A stretch of 22,089 bases of DNA from Leucothrix mucor (lineage in GTDB: Bacteria; Pseudomonadota; Gammaproteobacteria; Thiotrichales; Thiotrichaceae): positions 1 through 22,089 of the forward strand of contig DRMS01000188.1 of NCBI GenBank assembly GCA_011322515.1. The letters run 5' to 3'. Below, in pieces: positions 1-7,217 of this stretch (the stretch's first letter is position 1; each line of letters opens with the position of its first letter). Made by a program: the position numbers and the translations under genes. The notes beneath the pieces were generated by a model that saw only the letters and a program-made list of their open reading frames with translations, was not told the origin of the DNA and searched no databases.

Positions 1-163
1 CAGTTTAAGGCGGGACAGCTCATGTTTCTGCTATTCACCCGCACCCTTCCACAAGCTCAAGAAGCGGTGTCCTGAGTCTATCGAAGGGCTAGTTCCCTGA
101 GCTTGTCGAAGGGTGCGGGTTATTTGCCATGACGTTACTTGTCCCCGCCTTACGTTGGTAGCC
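1..163 (+). repeat. Family A element, copy 1 (long form, cut by the left edge)
   Basis: The window opens inside the left end of a family A element (CAGTTTAAGGCGGGACAG) and the copy closes with GGTAGCC at 157-163. It has the long-form interior: a CCCTTCGACAAGCTCAGG-type arm, a middle module, and the complementary arm CCCTGAGCTTGTCGAAGGG. One arm base differs from the other copies (CCTTCCACAAGCTCAAG at the left arm). The first few bases of the element and its left flank lie outside the window, so a target duplication cannot be tested here. Confidence 0.9.
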
Positions 164-290
164 TCATTTCATGCTTTTCGTGGTTAAAAAACACTTAACT
201 GCGTAACATCAGTTAGTAACTGTTCATCTGTCCCCTTGTTCTAGGGTACACCTATCAGATAACCTCTCTTTCAGTAGAAAATAAAATTAT
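164..290. other. Short non-coding spacer before the PhnD-like gene
   Basis: AT-rich spacer between repeat copy 1 and the PhnD-like gene. I see no strong Shine-Dalgarno sequence before the ATG at 291, only AGTAGAAAATAAA, and no confident promoter. Confidence 0.4.
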
Positions 291-1085
291 ATGACAACGA
301 TTAAACTAATGGTATGCCCTCACGACACTGCTAAAAATCCAGAAAACTGGTATAAATTAGCTCTTTATCTTACAAAGAACGTAGGAAGTAGCGTGATTTT
401 CAAACAAAGCATCGACTTTCCTGATTTTCATCAGCAACTAATGAACGGTGAGCTTATTTATGCAAACCCCCAAGATTCTGTACAGCTGATTAAAGAACAT
501 GGATACTTACCAATAGCTCGCCCATCAAACTTATCGGATGAGATTGTTTTTGTTGCTAATAAAAATTTTTCTAATCCAAAAATGACTGATTTAACGGGTA
601 GCACAATTAGCAGTGTAGGCTCAATGATGGTTACTAAAATAGGAATGATACACTTACAAAAAAATGACATTAGACCTGCAAAGATTAACTCGAAAAAAAG
701 CTGGATGGCAGTAGTAAAAAGCATTTTCAGATGTGAGGTTGACTATGCGATGATTTATAAAGATTTTTACGATAGCTTAACTGAAATGAGTAAAAGCGGA
801 TTGCAGAAAATTGGCGAAACAAAAAATGGTGAGATTCATCATAATGTATTAATTTCTCCTGAGCTAAAAGATTCTGCTCAAGCTGTACAGACTTGTCTTC
901 TTAATATGCATAAAAATAATAACTATGGTCAAGAAGTATTGACTGCTTTAAATATAAAAACATTTATAGGAGTTAATAGTGATGAGATATTAAAGTTTGA
1001 AAATTTGCACATATCACAAAAAATCAACGACTATGGACTCAAATCCATCAACAGTTCCCGCTCTACTTCAAGGTGGGACAGTTAA
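291..1085 (+). CDS. PhnD-like substrate-binding protein, no signal peptide
   Basis: 264 residues. The opening (TTIKLMVCPHDTAKNPENWYK), the central VFVANKNF and DLTGSTISSVGS segments and the CEVDYAMIYKDFYDSL stretch resemble PhnD/phosphonate-type ABC substrate-binding proteins (type 2 periplasmic fold). Known members bind phosphonate, phosphite or phosphate for an ABC importer. This protein starts directly at the mature fold with no hydrophobic leader, and no permease or ATPase lies beside it, so it may be cytosolic or an orphan sensing domain. The last seven residues (STSRWDS) and the stop are encoded by the left end of repeat copy 2, so the natural C-terminus has probably been replaced. The ligand is unknown. 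Family assignment is fairly likely, function open. Confidence 0.65.
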   Translation: MTTIKLMVCPHDTAKNPENWYKLALYLTKNVGSSVIFKQSIDFPDFHQQLMNGELIYANPQDSVQLIKEHGYLPIARPSNLSDEIVFVANKNFSNPKMTDLTGSTISSVGSMMVTKIGMIHLQKNDIRPAKINSKKSWMAVVKSIFRCEVDYAMIYKDFYDSLTEMSKSGLQKIGETKNGEIHHNVLISPELKDSAQAVQTCLLNMHKNNNYGQEVLTALNIKTFIGVNSDEILKFENLHISQKINDYGLKSINSSRSTSRWDS

Positions 1086-1223
1086 TGTTTCTGCTATTCA
1101 CCCGCACCCTTCGACAAGCTCAGGAAGCGCTGTCCTGAGTCTACCGAAGGGCTAGTTCCCTGAGCTTGTCGAAGGATGCGGGTTTTTGCTATGACTTTAC
1201 TTATCTCACCTTAAGTTGGTAGC
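1060..1223 (+). repeat. Family A element, copy 2 (long form)
   Basis: Degenerate left end (CTCTACTTCAAGGTGGGACAG), long-form interior with three hairpin arms, right end CACCTTAAGTTGGTAGC. The left end overlaps the final codons of the PhnD-like gene. The bases flanking the two ends do not match, so no target duplication is visible. It probably also ends the PhnD-like transcript through its CCCTTCGACAAGCTCAGG / CCCTGAGCTTGTCGAAGG stem. Confidence 0.88.
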
Positions 1224-1299
1224 TGAAATTGCTGGCATTACCTCTTTTACTAATTAATGTTACTAACGAGTAATCATTTTTCAATGTTTCATAGTATTA

Positions 1300-1460
1300 G
1301 GAACGTGCACGAAACAACTTCCCGATCTCTAACTTGCCTTTTTATCCCAGCTTGGATGATCTCATTCGTTGCGTAGAGTAACTATGCGCCTCATGAGTTC
1401 ATCCAATCTGAAATAAAAATTCTACGTTAGAACTGCGGGAAGTTATTCCGTGCACGTTCC
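1300..1460. mobile_element. Family B MITE-like element, copy 1
   Basis: 161 bp. The terminal inverted repeats at 1300-1324 and 1436-1460 match at 23 of 25 positions (core GGAACGTGCACG ... CTTCCCG). TTA flanks both sides (1297-1299 and 1461-1463), as expected for a 3-bp target duplication. The interior has a nested stem (TTGGATGATCTCAT against ATGAGTTCATCCAA) and GCGTAG/CTATGC. There is no coding capacity. Its right end forms the 3' end of the TetR gene. The reverse complement of the interior is clearly homologous to the copy at 12859-13010. Confidence 0.8.
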
Positions 1461-2056
1461 TTAGCAAGCAGTAATCCCTTAATATTAGGCACTAACTTTC
1501 TAATAATATCAGGGTCATTGCGTGTTTTTGCTAATAGGATAATCCCTTCGAAATAAGCTAGTAAAGCGTCCGCACTATTATCAAGATCAATATCACTAAT
1601 ATCTCCCGCATCTACTGCTTGTTGCAGGGTGTTTTTAAACCGTTGTTTCATCTTTGCAAACGTACTGTCTAATTTTTGTCGTAAAATCTCATCGCGTGTA
1701 CTCATTTCTGCCGCAAGATTTCCAATGGGACAACCTAAAACATGATCACATTCACTTTTTGATTGCGTTTGTAGTTGATACATCATTTCAAGCAGATGCG
1801 TAAAACGTTGTAAAGGAGGAATATCTGATGCAAACGAAGGGTCTAAAATAGCATTTTTTGCCTGTTCATTTTGTGCGTCAATCATTGCAAGTGCAAGCTC
1901 TCTTTTAGAGGCGAAAAAGTGGTAAAAACTCCCCTTTTTAACCCCTGCATGATTGCAAATGGCTTGAACACCGACATCGCTATAACTACTGGCGTAGATT
2001 AACTCGCTAGCACTTTGAATAATTTTTTCTCGTGTGTCATGGCTCATTTGAATCAT
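1427..2056 (-). CDS. TetR/AcrR-family transcriptional regulator
   Basis: 209 residues. The N-terminal helix-turn-helix is typical of TetR: TREKIIQSASELIYASSYSDV (residues about 8-28), then VQAICNHAGVKKGSFYHFFASKRELA (about 30-55). The C-terminal part resembles the ligand-binding domain of the TetR_C family, with CDHVLGCPIGNLAAEMS in the middle. Two starts are possible (ATG at 2056, or four codons later at MSHDTRE); the second begins closer to the usual family start. It lies 50 bp downstream of the AhpD-like gene on the same strand, so the two are probably co-transcribed and the regulator may control both. The last ten residues (ERARNNFPQF) and the stop come from family B copy 1. Confidence 0.9.
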   Translation of the reverse strand: MIQMSHDTREKIIQSASELIYASSYSDVGVQAICNHAGVKKGSFYHFFASKRELALAMIDAQNEQAKNAILDPSFASDIPPLQRFTHLLEMMYQLQTQSKSECDHVLGCPIGNLAAEMSTRDEILRQKLDSTFAKMKQRFKNTLQQAVDAGDISDIDLDNSADALLAYFEGIILLAKTRNDPDIIRKLVPNIKGLLLAKERARNNFPQF

Positions 2057-2069
2057 AGTAATTTAGAGC

Positions 2070-2092
2070 GCGTTAAAATACAAATTTAACGC
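2070..2092. promoter_or_regulatory. Inverted repeat before the TetR gene
   Basis: GCGTTAAA (2070-2077) and TTTAACGC (2085-2092) form a perfect 8-bp inverted repeat with a 7-base spacer. It lies between the stop of the AhpD-like gene and the start of the TetR gene. It could be an operator for the regulator or a hairpin that tunes expression between the two genes. There is no T-run, so it is not a typical terminator. Confidence 0.4.
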
Positions 2093-2106
2093 ACAATCCC
2101 AGCCCT

Positions 2107-2640
2107 TTACATTTGATCATTTTCTAAATTAAAGGTATCAAAGAGAATTTCAGTGGCAACCATATAAGCACCGTGCTGAACGGCATCAAAAATATCTTTA
2201 TCTTCAAAACCAAAATCACGCAATTGTTGCACCTCCTCTGCTGATCTTGAGTTCGCATCATCGGTTGCTTTTAACACAAATTGAAGCATTGCCATATCCG
2301 CTTTTTCTAAAGGCGCGCGCGTTGTGTCTTCTTTTAGCGCTTGAATATCCTCCATACTTAAACCATTTTGCAACAGGATACCTGTATTCAAATTAACACA
2401 ATAATCACAGCCTTTATTAACGGATACCAATAGACGAATCAGTGCCAGTAGCAAGTTGGATAATTTAGGATGTTGCATACTGTAACCAAGGTAGCCCCAT
2501 TGTCTTTCCATTGCCACAGGGTTGACGCTATAAAGATTCATCCCATTAGGGATAAAACCAAAAGCATCCGAGACTTGTTGATAAATTTCTGCAACTTTTC
2601 CTTCTGCTTCATCAGGTGAAACGGTATTCAGTATTGTCAT
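2107..2640 (-). CDS. AhpD/carboxymuconolactone decarboxylase-family protein
   Basis: 177 residues of the AhpD-like (CMD) fold. The family motif is at GCDYCVNLNTG, with Cys78 and Cys81. Alkylhydroperoxidase-type members use a CxxC plus a histidine four residues after the second cysteine for thiol peroxidase or reductase chemistry. Here that position is Asn85, read directly from the codon AAT, so the redox pair is present but the canonical proton-relay histidine is not. The C-terminal half (DIFDAVQHGAYMVATEILFDTFN) is typical of 'peroxidase-related' family members. A good Shine-Dalgarno (AAGGAAAT) precedes the ATG. It is first in a two-gene unit with the TetR gene, driven by a strong promoter at 2715-2744, which suggests a stress-inducible detoxification pair. 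Substrate unknown. Confidence 0.85.
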   Translation of the reverse strand: MTILNTVSPDEAEGKVAEIYQQVSDAFGFIPNGMNLYSVNPVAMERQWGYLGYSMQHPKLSNLLLALIRLLVSVNKGCDYCVNLNTGILLQNGLSMEDIQALKEDTTRAPLEKADMAMLQFVLKATDDANSRSAEEVQQLRDFGFEDKDIFDAVQHGAYMVATEILFDTFNLENDQM

Positions 2641-2714
2641 TTTTATTTCCTTTTTTAAAATTATAGAGAATGACCCAAATGGATCATTCCCTGTGGTTTC
2701 GCATGCGTAGATAA

Positions 2715-2744
2715 ACTATAGTTGACTGGTCGGTTTAATGTCAA
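2715..2744 (-). promoter_or_regulatory. Sigma-70-type promoter of the AhpD-like/TetR genes, with operator-like spacer
   Basis: On the minus strand, TTGACA (2744-2739) and TATAGT (2720-2715) are separated by 18 bp, close to consensus. The spacer contains ACCGACCAGTC, with GAC/GTC half-sites. GACC/GGTC-type half-sites are typical of many TetR-family operators, and this position would block RNA polymerase when bound. Autoregulation by the TetR protein is inferred. Confidence 0.6.
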
Positions 2745-2902
2745 GAATAAAAACCAAATATTGTTGAGGGTGACAAAAATAAGTATTTTTAAAAGAGGGG
2801 GGGGGCGATTAAATCAGCGATTAGGCTACTAAGGAACGTATAGGGGCTCCTCATTGCAAAGCAACAGAAGCCACTATAAACAAAATATTCTTCTATTCGA
2901 AT

Positions 2903-3331
2903 TTAGAGTTTTTTTTGCCAAGCCTGTAAACCTGACTCAATCAGTGACGATGCCAAAACAAACGCTTCATCACCTTTTTTATAAGGATCAGGAATTTCTT
3001 GATCATTTTCCCATTTTCCAATGAGATACACCTTGCCTCTTGATTCTGGAAACTGCGCCTGTATGGCGCTTACATGCCTTTTTTCCATAGTTAGAATCAA
3101 ATCAGAGGAAGATACCAGCACACTATTAATTTGCTGGGCACGATGGTCATCAAGGTTAATATTTTTTTGTCGCATTAGCTCTACTGATTTAGGATCCGCA
3201 GGTTTACCAACTAAAGCGCCTAACCCTGATGAAAAAACATTTAGCTCTGGCTTATAGGCTTTTAGTAATACCTCACCTATTGGGCTACGGCAAATATTAC
3301 CGATACATACGATCATTATATTTTTAAACAT
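2903..3331 (-). CDS. wzb: Low-molecular-weight protein tyrosine phosphatase (Wzb-like)
   Basis: 142 residues, the full family length. The P-loop C9-IGNIC-R15-S16 fits CX5RS, and the general-acid loop is DPY in EIPDPYKKG near the C-terminus. Segments such as VCIGNICRSP, SSGLGALVGKPADP, DLILTMEKRH and GKVYLIGKW are those of the Wzb/Etp type, which removes phosphate from tyrosine autokinases (Wzc) controlling capsule or exopolysaccharide export. No kinase, Wza-type export protein or glycosyltransferase is adjacent, so the partner must be elsewhere or the enzyme has another substrate. A good Shine-Dalgarno (AAGGAATT) precedes the ATG. It is not obviously in an operon with its neighbours. The family is secure; the symbol rests on similarity to Wzb only. 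Confidence 0.9.
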   Translation of the reverse strand: MFKNIMIVCIGNICRSPIGEVLLKAYKPELNVFSSGLGALVGKPADPKSVELMRQKNINLDDHRAQQINSVLVSSSDLILTMEKRHVSAIQAQFPESRGKVYLIGKWENDQEIPDPYKKGDEAFVLASSLIESGLQAWQKKL

Positions 3332-3357
3332 AATTCCTTTTATTTTGAAAGGTTATC

Positions 3358-3380
3358 GGCTACCAACTTTAGGCAAGACA
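3358..3380. repeat. Solitary family A end
   Basis: GGCTACCAACTTTAGGCAAG and the following ACA match the right-hand terminal repeat of family A with a few differences, but no hairpin interior or opposite end follows. It is a decayed remnant upstream of the phosphatase start. Confidence 0.5.
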
Positions 3381-3583
3381 GCCTTTAATTCAAGGAAGAA
3401 AAGTACTCTCTAGTAAATCAAATATATTAGGCATACAAGCGCACAAATTTTATCGATAAACAAAGGTAATGACAACCTAGGATAGATGGTCATATAAAAA
3501 ATCTACAATCTATCAACAACAATACTTAATCTACTAGCTTTTTCCAGACTGATCAGTGTATTCTTCTTCAACTATTATATTTA

Positions 3584-3802
3584 GGAATGTGTGCAAAATA
3601 ACGTCTCGACATTATAACGCAAGATTTTTGATTCCGTTGGGATGATCTCATGAAGCACATAAGTTATTCTATAGAGGTTCACATATTCAATTTCCGAAGG
3701 ATTTGAAAATTATTTATCTGAAAAACTATATGTAATGAGATCATTCTAGCTGGAGCAAAAAAAAACCAGTTAGAAATTGGAAAGTTGTTGTGTTCATATT
3801 CT
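3584..3802. mobile_element. Family B MITE-like element, copy 2 (diverged)
   Basis: The left end GGAATGTGTGCAAAATAAC resembles the copy 1 end, and the right end (reverse complement AGAATATGAACACAACAAC) is a weaker match. TTA occurs on both outer sides (3581-3583 and 3803-3805). The interior shares GGATGATCTCATGAAGCACAT and GAGATCATTC-like stretches with the other copies, but is about 60 bp longer. It fills most of the 496-bp gap between the phosphatase and ilvE and ends 25 bp before the ilvE start, so it probably carries or displaces the ilvE promoter region. I see no gene in the rest of this gap. Confidence 0.6.
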
Positions 3803-3827
3803 TTACTAATTTAAGAGGGTTACTTCA

Positions 3828-4757
3828 ATGTCAATGGCAGACCGTGATGGGCTAATATGGTTTGATGGTAAAATGGTTCCTTGGCGCGAGGCCAATGTTC
3901 ATGTTTTAACACACACACTACACTATGGCATGGGGATTTTTGAGGGTGTGCGTGCCTATAAAACAGATAATGATGGCACTGCCATTTTTCGTCTAGCCGA
4001 ACATACTGACCGTTTATTTGACTCCGCAAAGATTATGCGCATGGAGATTCCTTTTTCTAAGCAGGAAATCAGTGATGCACAAATTGAATCCGTATTGCAA
4101 AATAATTTAGAGTCGGCTTATCTGCGCCCGATGTGCTTTTATGGCTCAGAAGGGATGGGATTACGCGCAGATAATCTAAAGGTCCATGCAATTGTTGCCG
4201 CTTGGGAGTGGGGCTCTTATCTTGGCGAAGATAATATGAAGCATGGTTTGCGTATTAAAACCTCATCTTTCACCCGTCATCACGTTAATATCAGTATGTG
4301 TAAAGCAAAGGCAAATGGGCATTACATTAATTCTATGCTAGCGTTACAAGAAGCGCAGACTGATGGTTATGATGAGGCTTTATTGCTGGATAATGAAGGC
4401 TATGTTGCTGAAGGTAGTGGCGAGAATATTTTCATTATTAAAAATGGCATTATTTATACGCCTGATTTAACTTCTGCATTGAATGGCATTACTCGCAATA
4501 CCATTATGGCACTCGCAAATGATCTCGGTTTTGAAATTAAAGAGAAACGAATTACGCGCGATGAGGTTTATATCGCGGATGAAGCTTTCTTTAGTGGAAC
4601 CGCCGCAGAAGTAACGCCGATACGCGAGCTGGATAATCGCACAATTGGTACAGGAACACGCGGACCGATAACAGAGCAACTACAATCATTATTTTTTGAT
4701 GTAGTTCATGGACGAGCTGAAAAATATAAACATTGGTTAACTTTTATAGGAAGTTAA
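3828..4757 (+). CDS. ilvE: Branched-chain amino acid aminotransferase
   Basis: 309 residues, the same length as E. coli IlvE. It is a PLP fold-type IV transaminase that catalyses the last, reversible step of valine, leucine and isoleucine synthesis in the cytoplasm. Visible family marks are HTLHYGMGIFEGVRAYKT (about 29-46), the catalytic lysine in CKAKANGHYINS (Lys161 by alignment of KANGHY with KAGGNY of E. coli), EGSGENIFI (about 195-203) and FFSGTAAEVTPI (about 254-265). The Shine-Dalgarno AAGAGGG lies 8 bp before the ATG at 3828; a second ATG two codons on is less well placed. A family B element lies just upstream and another just downstream. The bases around its stop (ATAGGAAGTTAA) resemble a family B end. 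Confidence 0.97.
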   Translation: MSMADRDGLIWFDGKMVPWREANVHVLTHTLHYGMGIFEGVRAYKTDNDGTAIFRLAEHTDRLFDSAKIMRMEIPFSKQEISDAQIESVLQNNLESAYLRPMCFYGSEGMGLRADNLKVHAIVAAWEWGSYLGEDNMKHGLRIKTSSFTRHHVNISMCKAKANGHYINSMLALQEAQTDGYDEALLLDNEGYVAEGSGENIFIIKNGIIYTPDLTSALNGITRNTIMALANDLGFEIKEKRITRDEVYIADEAFFSGTAAEVTPIRELDNRTIGTGTRGPITEQLQSLFFDVVHGRAEKYKHWLTFIGS

Positions 4758-4800
4758 TTTAAATAATAGTTGATGATGGCGAAGTGTTTTTTTCTGTTTA

Positions 4801-4947
4801 GGAAGTTTAATGAATTTACCTATATTGCGCTGATTTTTTGCTCCTGATTGGAGCATCTTAAGAGGCGCATAGTAGACAATCGCAACGATTGAAATGATTT
4901 TAACAGAAACAATGAGTCAGAAACGTATAGTATTTAGGTTTACTTCC
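4801..4947. mobile_element. Family B MITE-like element, copy 3
   Basis: The left end GGAAGTTTAATGAATTTACC follows TTA (4798-4800). The interior (TATTGCGCTGATTTTTTGCT, then GGAGCATCTTAAGAGGCGCATAG) closely matches the copy at 12859-13010. The right end near 4943-4947 (CTTCC) is decayed and not followed by TTA. It fills the 207-bp gap between ilvE and the zinc-finger gene. Confidence 0.65.
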
Positions 4948-4964
4948 ATCACTAAGGAAAATTT

Positions 4965-5180
4965 ATGGCGACTTCATTAGTAACATGTAAAAAATTAAAT
5001 ATAAAAAAAGAGGTTAAAATTACAATAGCAGACTTGCCACTACACTGTCCGCCCCGTGATTCTGTAGGGTGGTGTTCCCATCCGCGTGTTTTTCTTGCGA
5101 TAGAGTCGTCAAAGACAAAAAGTTGTCGTTGCCCTTATTGTGGGACTAAATACAACTTAGTGAGTGACTCCCAGCAATAA
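4965..5180 (+). CDS. Small zinc-finger protein, zf-CHCC family
   Basis: 71 residues. The C-terminal half has the CHCC zinc-ribbon pattern: SHPRVFL with His39, then CPYCG with Cys56 and Cys59, followed by TKYNLV; Cys28 or Cys37 is the likely fourth ligand. Bacterial members are small soluble proteins related to the zinc-binding subunit of respiratory complex I, and are often found next to lipopolysaccharide or ilvE genes in gammaproteobacteria; their role is not established. The Shine-Dalgarno AAGGA lies about 6 bp before the ATG. It overlaps the start of the acyltransferase by 17 bp, so the two are co-transcribed. Cys37 and Cys54 are additional to the minimal motif. Confidence 0.85.
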   Translation: MATSLVTCKKLNIKKEVKITIADLPLHCPPRDSVGWCSHPRVFLAIESSKTKSCRCPYCGTKYNLVSDSQQ

Positions 5181-6153
5181 ACGTCCTAATAAAAACAAAC
5201 TAATTTTGAAGACAAACAGTGAAAAACACTCTTTTTTACATCCACGCTTTTGGGGAGTCTGGTTAGCCATTGGGCTATTGCGTTTGCTCACCTTCTTGCC
5301 GTGGAAATGGCAAATGCAGGTAGGGGAATTATTTGGCAAATTAATGTATCACTTGCTTAAATCGCGTCGCCGCATCGCTAACATCAATCTTAAACTCGCC
5401 TTTCCTGAGCTTTCTGCCGCAGAACGGGAGTCATTATGCCGTGAGCATTTTATTTCACTAGGTCAAGGCATTATGGATATGACCTTGAGTTGGTGGGGTT
5501 CTGATAAAAAATTAGAATCCCTCGCTACAATAGAAGGCTTAGACTATTTAGAAAAAGGGTTAGAAAGAGAAGGTGGGTTAATTTTATTTGGCATGCATTT
5601 CACCAGTTTGGAAGTCGGTGGTCCAATCGTATCGAAACTAACGGATGGCGTGCATGTTGTCTATAGACCCCATAAAAATCCACTACTTGAACATATGGTT
5701 GCAAAAGTTAGAGCGCGCCGTTACGGCAAAGCAATTCCCAAAACTAAGATACGCCAATTAATTATTAGTCTAAAAAAAGGGCATACAGTTTGGACAGCAC
5801 CTGATCAAAGTTTTCAATATAAAAACAGCCTACAAATTCCATTTTTCGGTGTTAAAGCGCCCACTAACCCTAGCACTTCACGACTAGCATCCATTAGTAA
5901 TGCACAGGTCATACCCTTTATTACTATTAGGCTCTATGATAAAAAACAACGCGCCACAGGTTATTTATTACGCTTTTTGCCCCCATTAGATAATTTCCCT
6001 AGCGACAGTGCTGAGCAAGATGCAATCCGTACTAATTTACTGATTGAACAACAAGTTAGAGAATTTCCTGCGCAATATTTATGGACGCATAAGCGCTATA
6101 AAAATCCTGATGATTCTGGGCTAGATTATTATGCTAGCAGTAAGCCAATATGA
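5164..6153 (+). CDS. Lipid A biosynthesis acyltransferase, LpxL/LpxM (HtrB) family
   Basis: About 329 residues if the GTG at 5164 is the start; E. coli LpxL has 306, so a slightly later start (for example a TTG near residue 15) is possible. Family marks are NINLKLAFPELS (about 74-85), the catalytic HX4E in GMHFTSLEVGG (His145, Glu150), VYRPHKNP (about 167-173), TAPDQSF (about 211-217) and YLWTHKRYK (about 305-313). One hydrophobic stretch at about 31-47 anchors it in the inner membrane. It transfers an acyl chain from acyl-ACP to Kdo-lipid A or a related precursor. The stop overlaps the lptF start as ATGA, tying acylation to the transport genes. Whether it is the LpxL or LpxM type cannot be decided from sequence alone. 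Confidence 0.9.
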   Translation: MTPSNKRPNKNKLILKTNSEKHSFLHPRFWGVWLAIGLLRLLTFLPWKWQMQVGELFGKLMYHLLKSRRRIANINLKLAFPELSAAERESLCREHFISLGQGIMDMTLSWWGSDKKLESLATIEGLDYLEKGLEREGGLILFGMHFTSLEVGGPIVSKLTDGVHVVYRPHKNPLLEHMVAKVRARRYGKAIPKTKIRQLIISLKKGHTVWTAPDQSFQYKNSLQIPFFGVKAPTNPSTSRLASISNAQVIPFITIRLYDKKQRATGYLLRFLPPLDNFPSDSAEQDAIRTNLLIEQQVREFPAQYLWTHKRYKNPDDSGLDYYASSKPI

Positions 6154-7217
6154 TTATCCAACGCTATCTGCTTCGCGAAATTTTTCAATCCTTTATCGGC
6201 ACCTTATTAGTTTTACTGTTAATCATTGTCGGCAACACCTTTGTGCGCCTGCTTGGCAATGTTAGTTCTGGCAATTTGCCCGTTGATTTATTAGGCAAAA
6301 TGGTGTTAATGGGTTCTATTAATGGTGCAATTCAGCTTATCCCCATCGCCCTATTAATTGGCATGATGCTGGCTTTTGGACGACTCTATCGTGACAATGA
6401 AATAAGCGCCCTGCATTCCGCAGGCCTTGGTCCCAAACAATTTTATAAAGGCATCTTTCTCTTTGTTTTCCCTCTAACGCTTCTGTTGGCGGCAATGGTT
6501 TTATATATCGTGCCAACGCTAGAGCGCAGTACGCAAAATATTAAAGCAGAGGTAAAACAACGCCCAGAAGCATCGGGAATTCCTGTAGGCGAATTTATGC
6601 ATACCAAAGTAGGTAATCGACGCTTTACTATTTTTGTAGAAAAAATGGATGAAGAAAATGTTGTTATGGAACATTTTTTTATGCACTCAGCATCCGCTAC
6701 AAAAGACACCGTCCTAACCGCCAAGAAAGCACTCTTATTTGTTGATCAGCAAAATGGTGAGCGTGTATTGCAAATTAATAATGGCAGTCGCTATGACTAT
6801 GACTCAACTAATAATGAATTTCTTATTTTTCGCTTTGCTGAACATGGGTTACGCATTCCAAGCTCTAAAATAACAAATAAAAGTAAATTAACCTCTGCGT
6901 CAACCTCTGAACTCATTGCACAAGCTACATTAGCTAGCAAAGCAGAGCTTCACTGGCGCTTAGCCATTATCCTCTCTGCACCCATTGTTGCATTATTAGC
7001 CTTCCCACTCAGTTATACCACGCCACGCCAAGGACGTTTTGGAAAATTGGCACTAGGAATCTTGCTTTATGCTATTTATGCAAACCTATTAATGACAGGA
7101 AAATCATTACTAGAAGACGGCAAAATACCTAGCATTGTCGGATTATGGTGGGCTCATTTGATATTTATCGCCTTAGCTTTATGGCTAGTGCGAAAACAAT
7201 ACGGTAAAGCAGGATGA
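6150..7217 (+). CDS. lptF: LPS export ABC transporter permease LptF
   Basis: 355 residues, YjgP/YjgQ family. The opening MIIQRYLLREIFQSFIGTLL is typical of LptF. Three hydrophobic segments lie in the N-terminal part (about 14-34, 50-75, 100-122) and three at the C-terminus (about 270-290, 298-316, 328-346). Between them is a periplasmic beta-jellyroll-like region with the EFMHTKVGNRRFTIFVEKMD stretch. With LptG and the LptB ATPase (not in this window) it extracts lipopolysaccharide from the inner membrane and passes it to LptC. The start overlaps the acyltransferase stop (ATGA), and its own stop overlaps the lptG start (ATGA at 7214-7217), so translation is coupled. Confidence 0.96.
   Translation: MIIQRYLLREIFQSFIGTLLVLLLIIVGNTFVRLLGNVSSGNLPVDLLGKMVLMGSINGAIQLIPIALLIGMMLAFGRLYRDNEISALHSAGLGPKQFYKGIFLFVFPLTLLLAAMVLYIVPTLERSTQNIKAEVKQRPEASGIPVGEFMHTKVGNRRFTIFVEKMDEENVVMEHFFMHSASATKDTVLTAKKALLFVDQQNGERVLQINNGSRYDYDSTNNEFLIFRFAEHGLRIPSSKITNKSKLTSASTSELIAQATLASKAELHWRLAIILSAPIVALLAFPLSYTTPRQGRFGKLALGILLYAIYANLLMTGKSLLEDGKIPSIVGLWWAHLIFIALALWLVRKQYGKAG

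Noticed and set aside
458..724. 88-codon minus-strand frame inside the PhnD-like gene
   Set aside because: A shadow of the plus-strand gene, which has the better codon pattern and family resemblance.
2797..2805. Run of nine G residues as a phase-variation tract
   Set aside because: It lies upstream of the AhpD-like promoter, outside any gene and promoter element; could be chance or a sequencing artefact.
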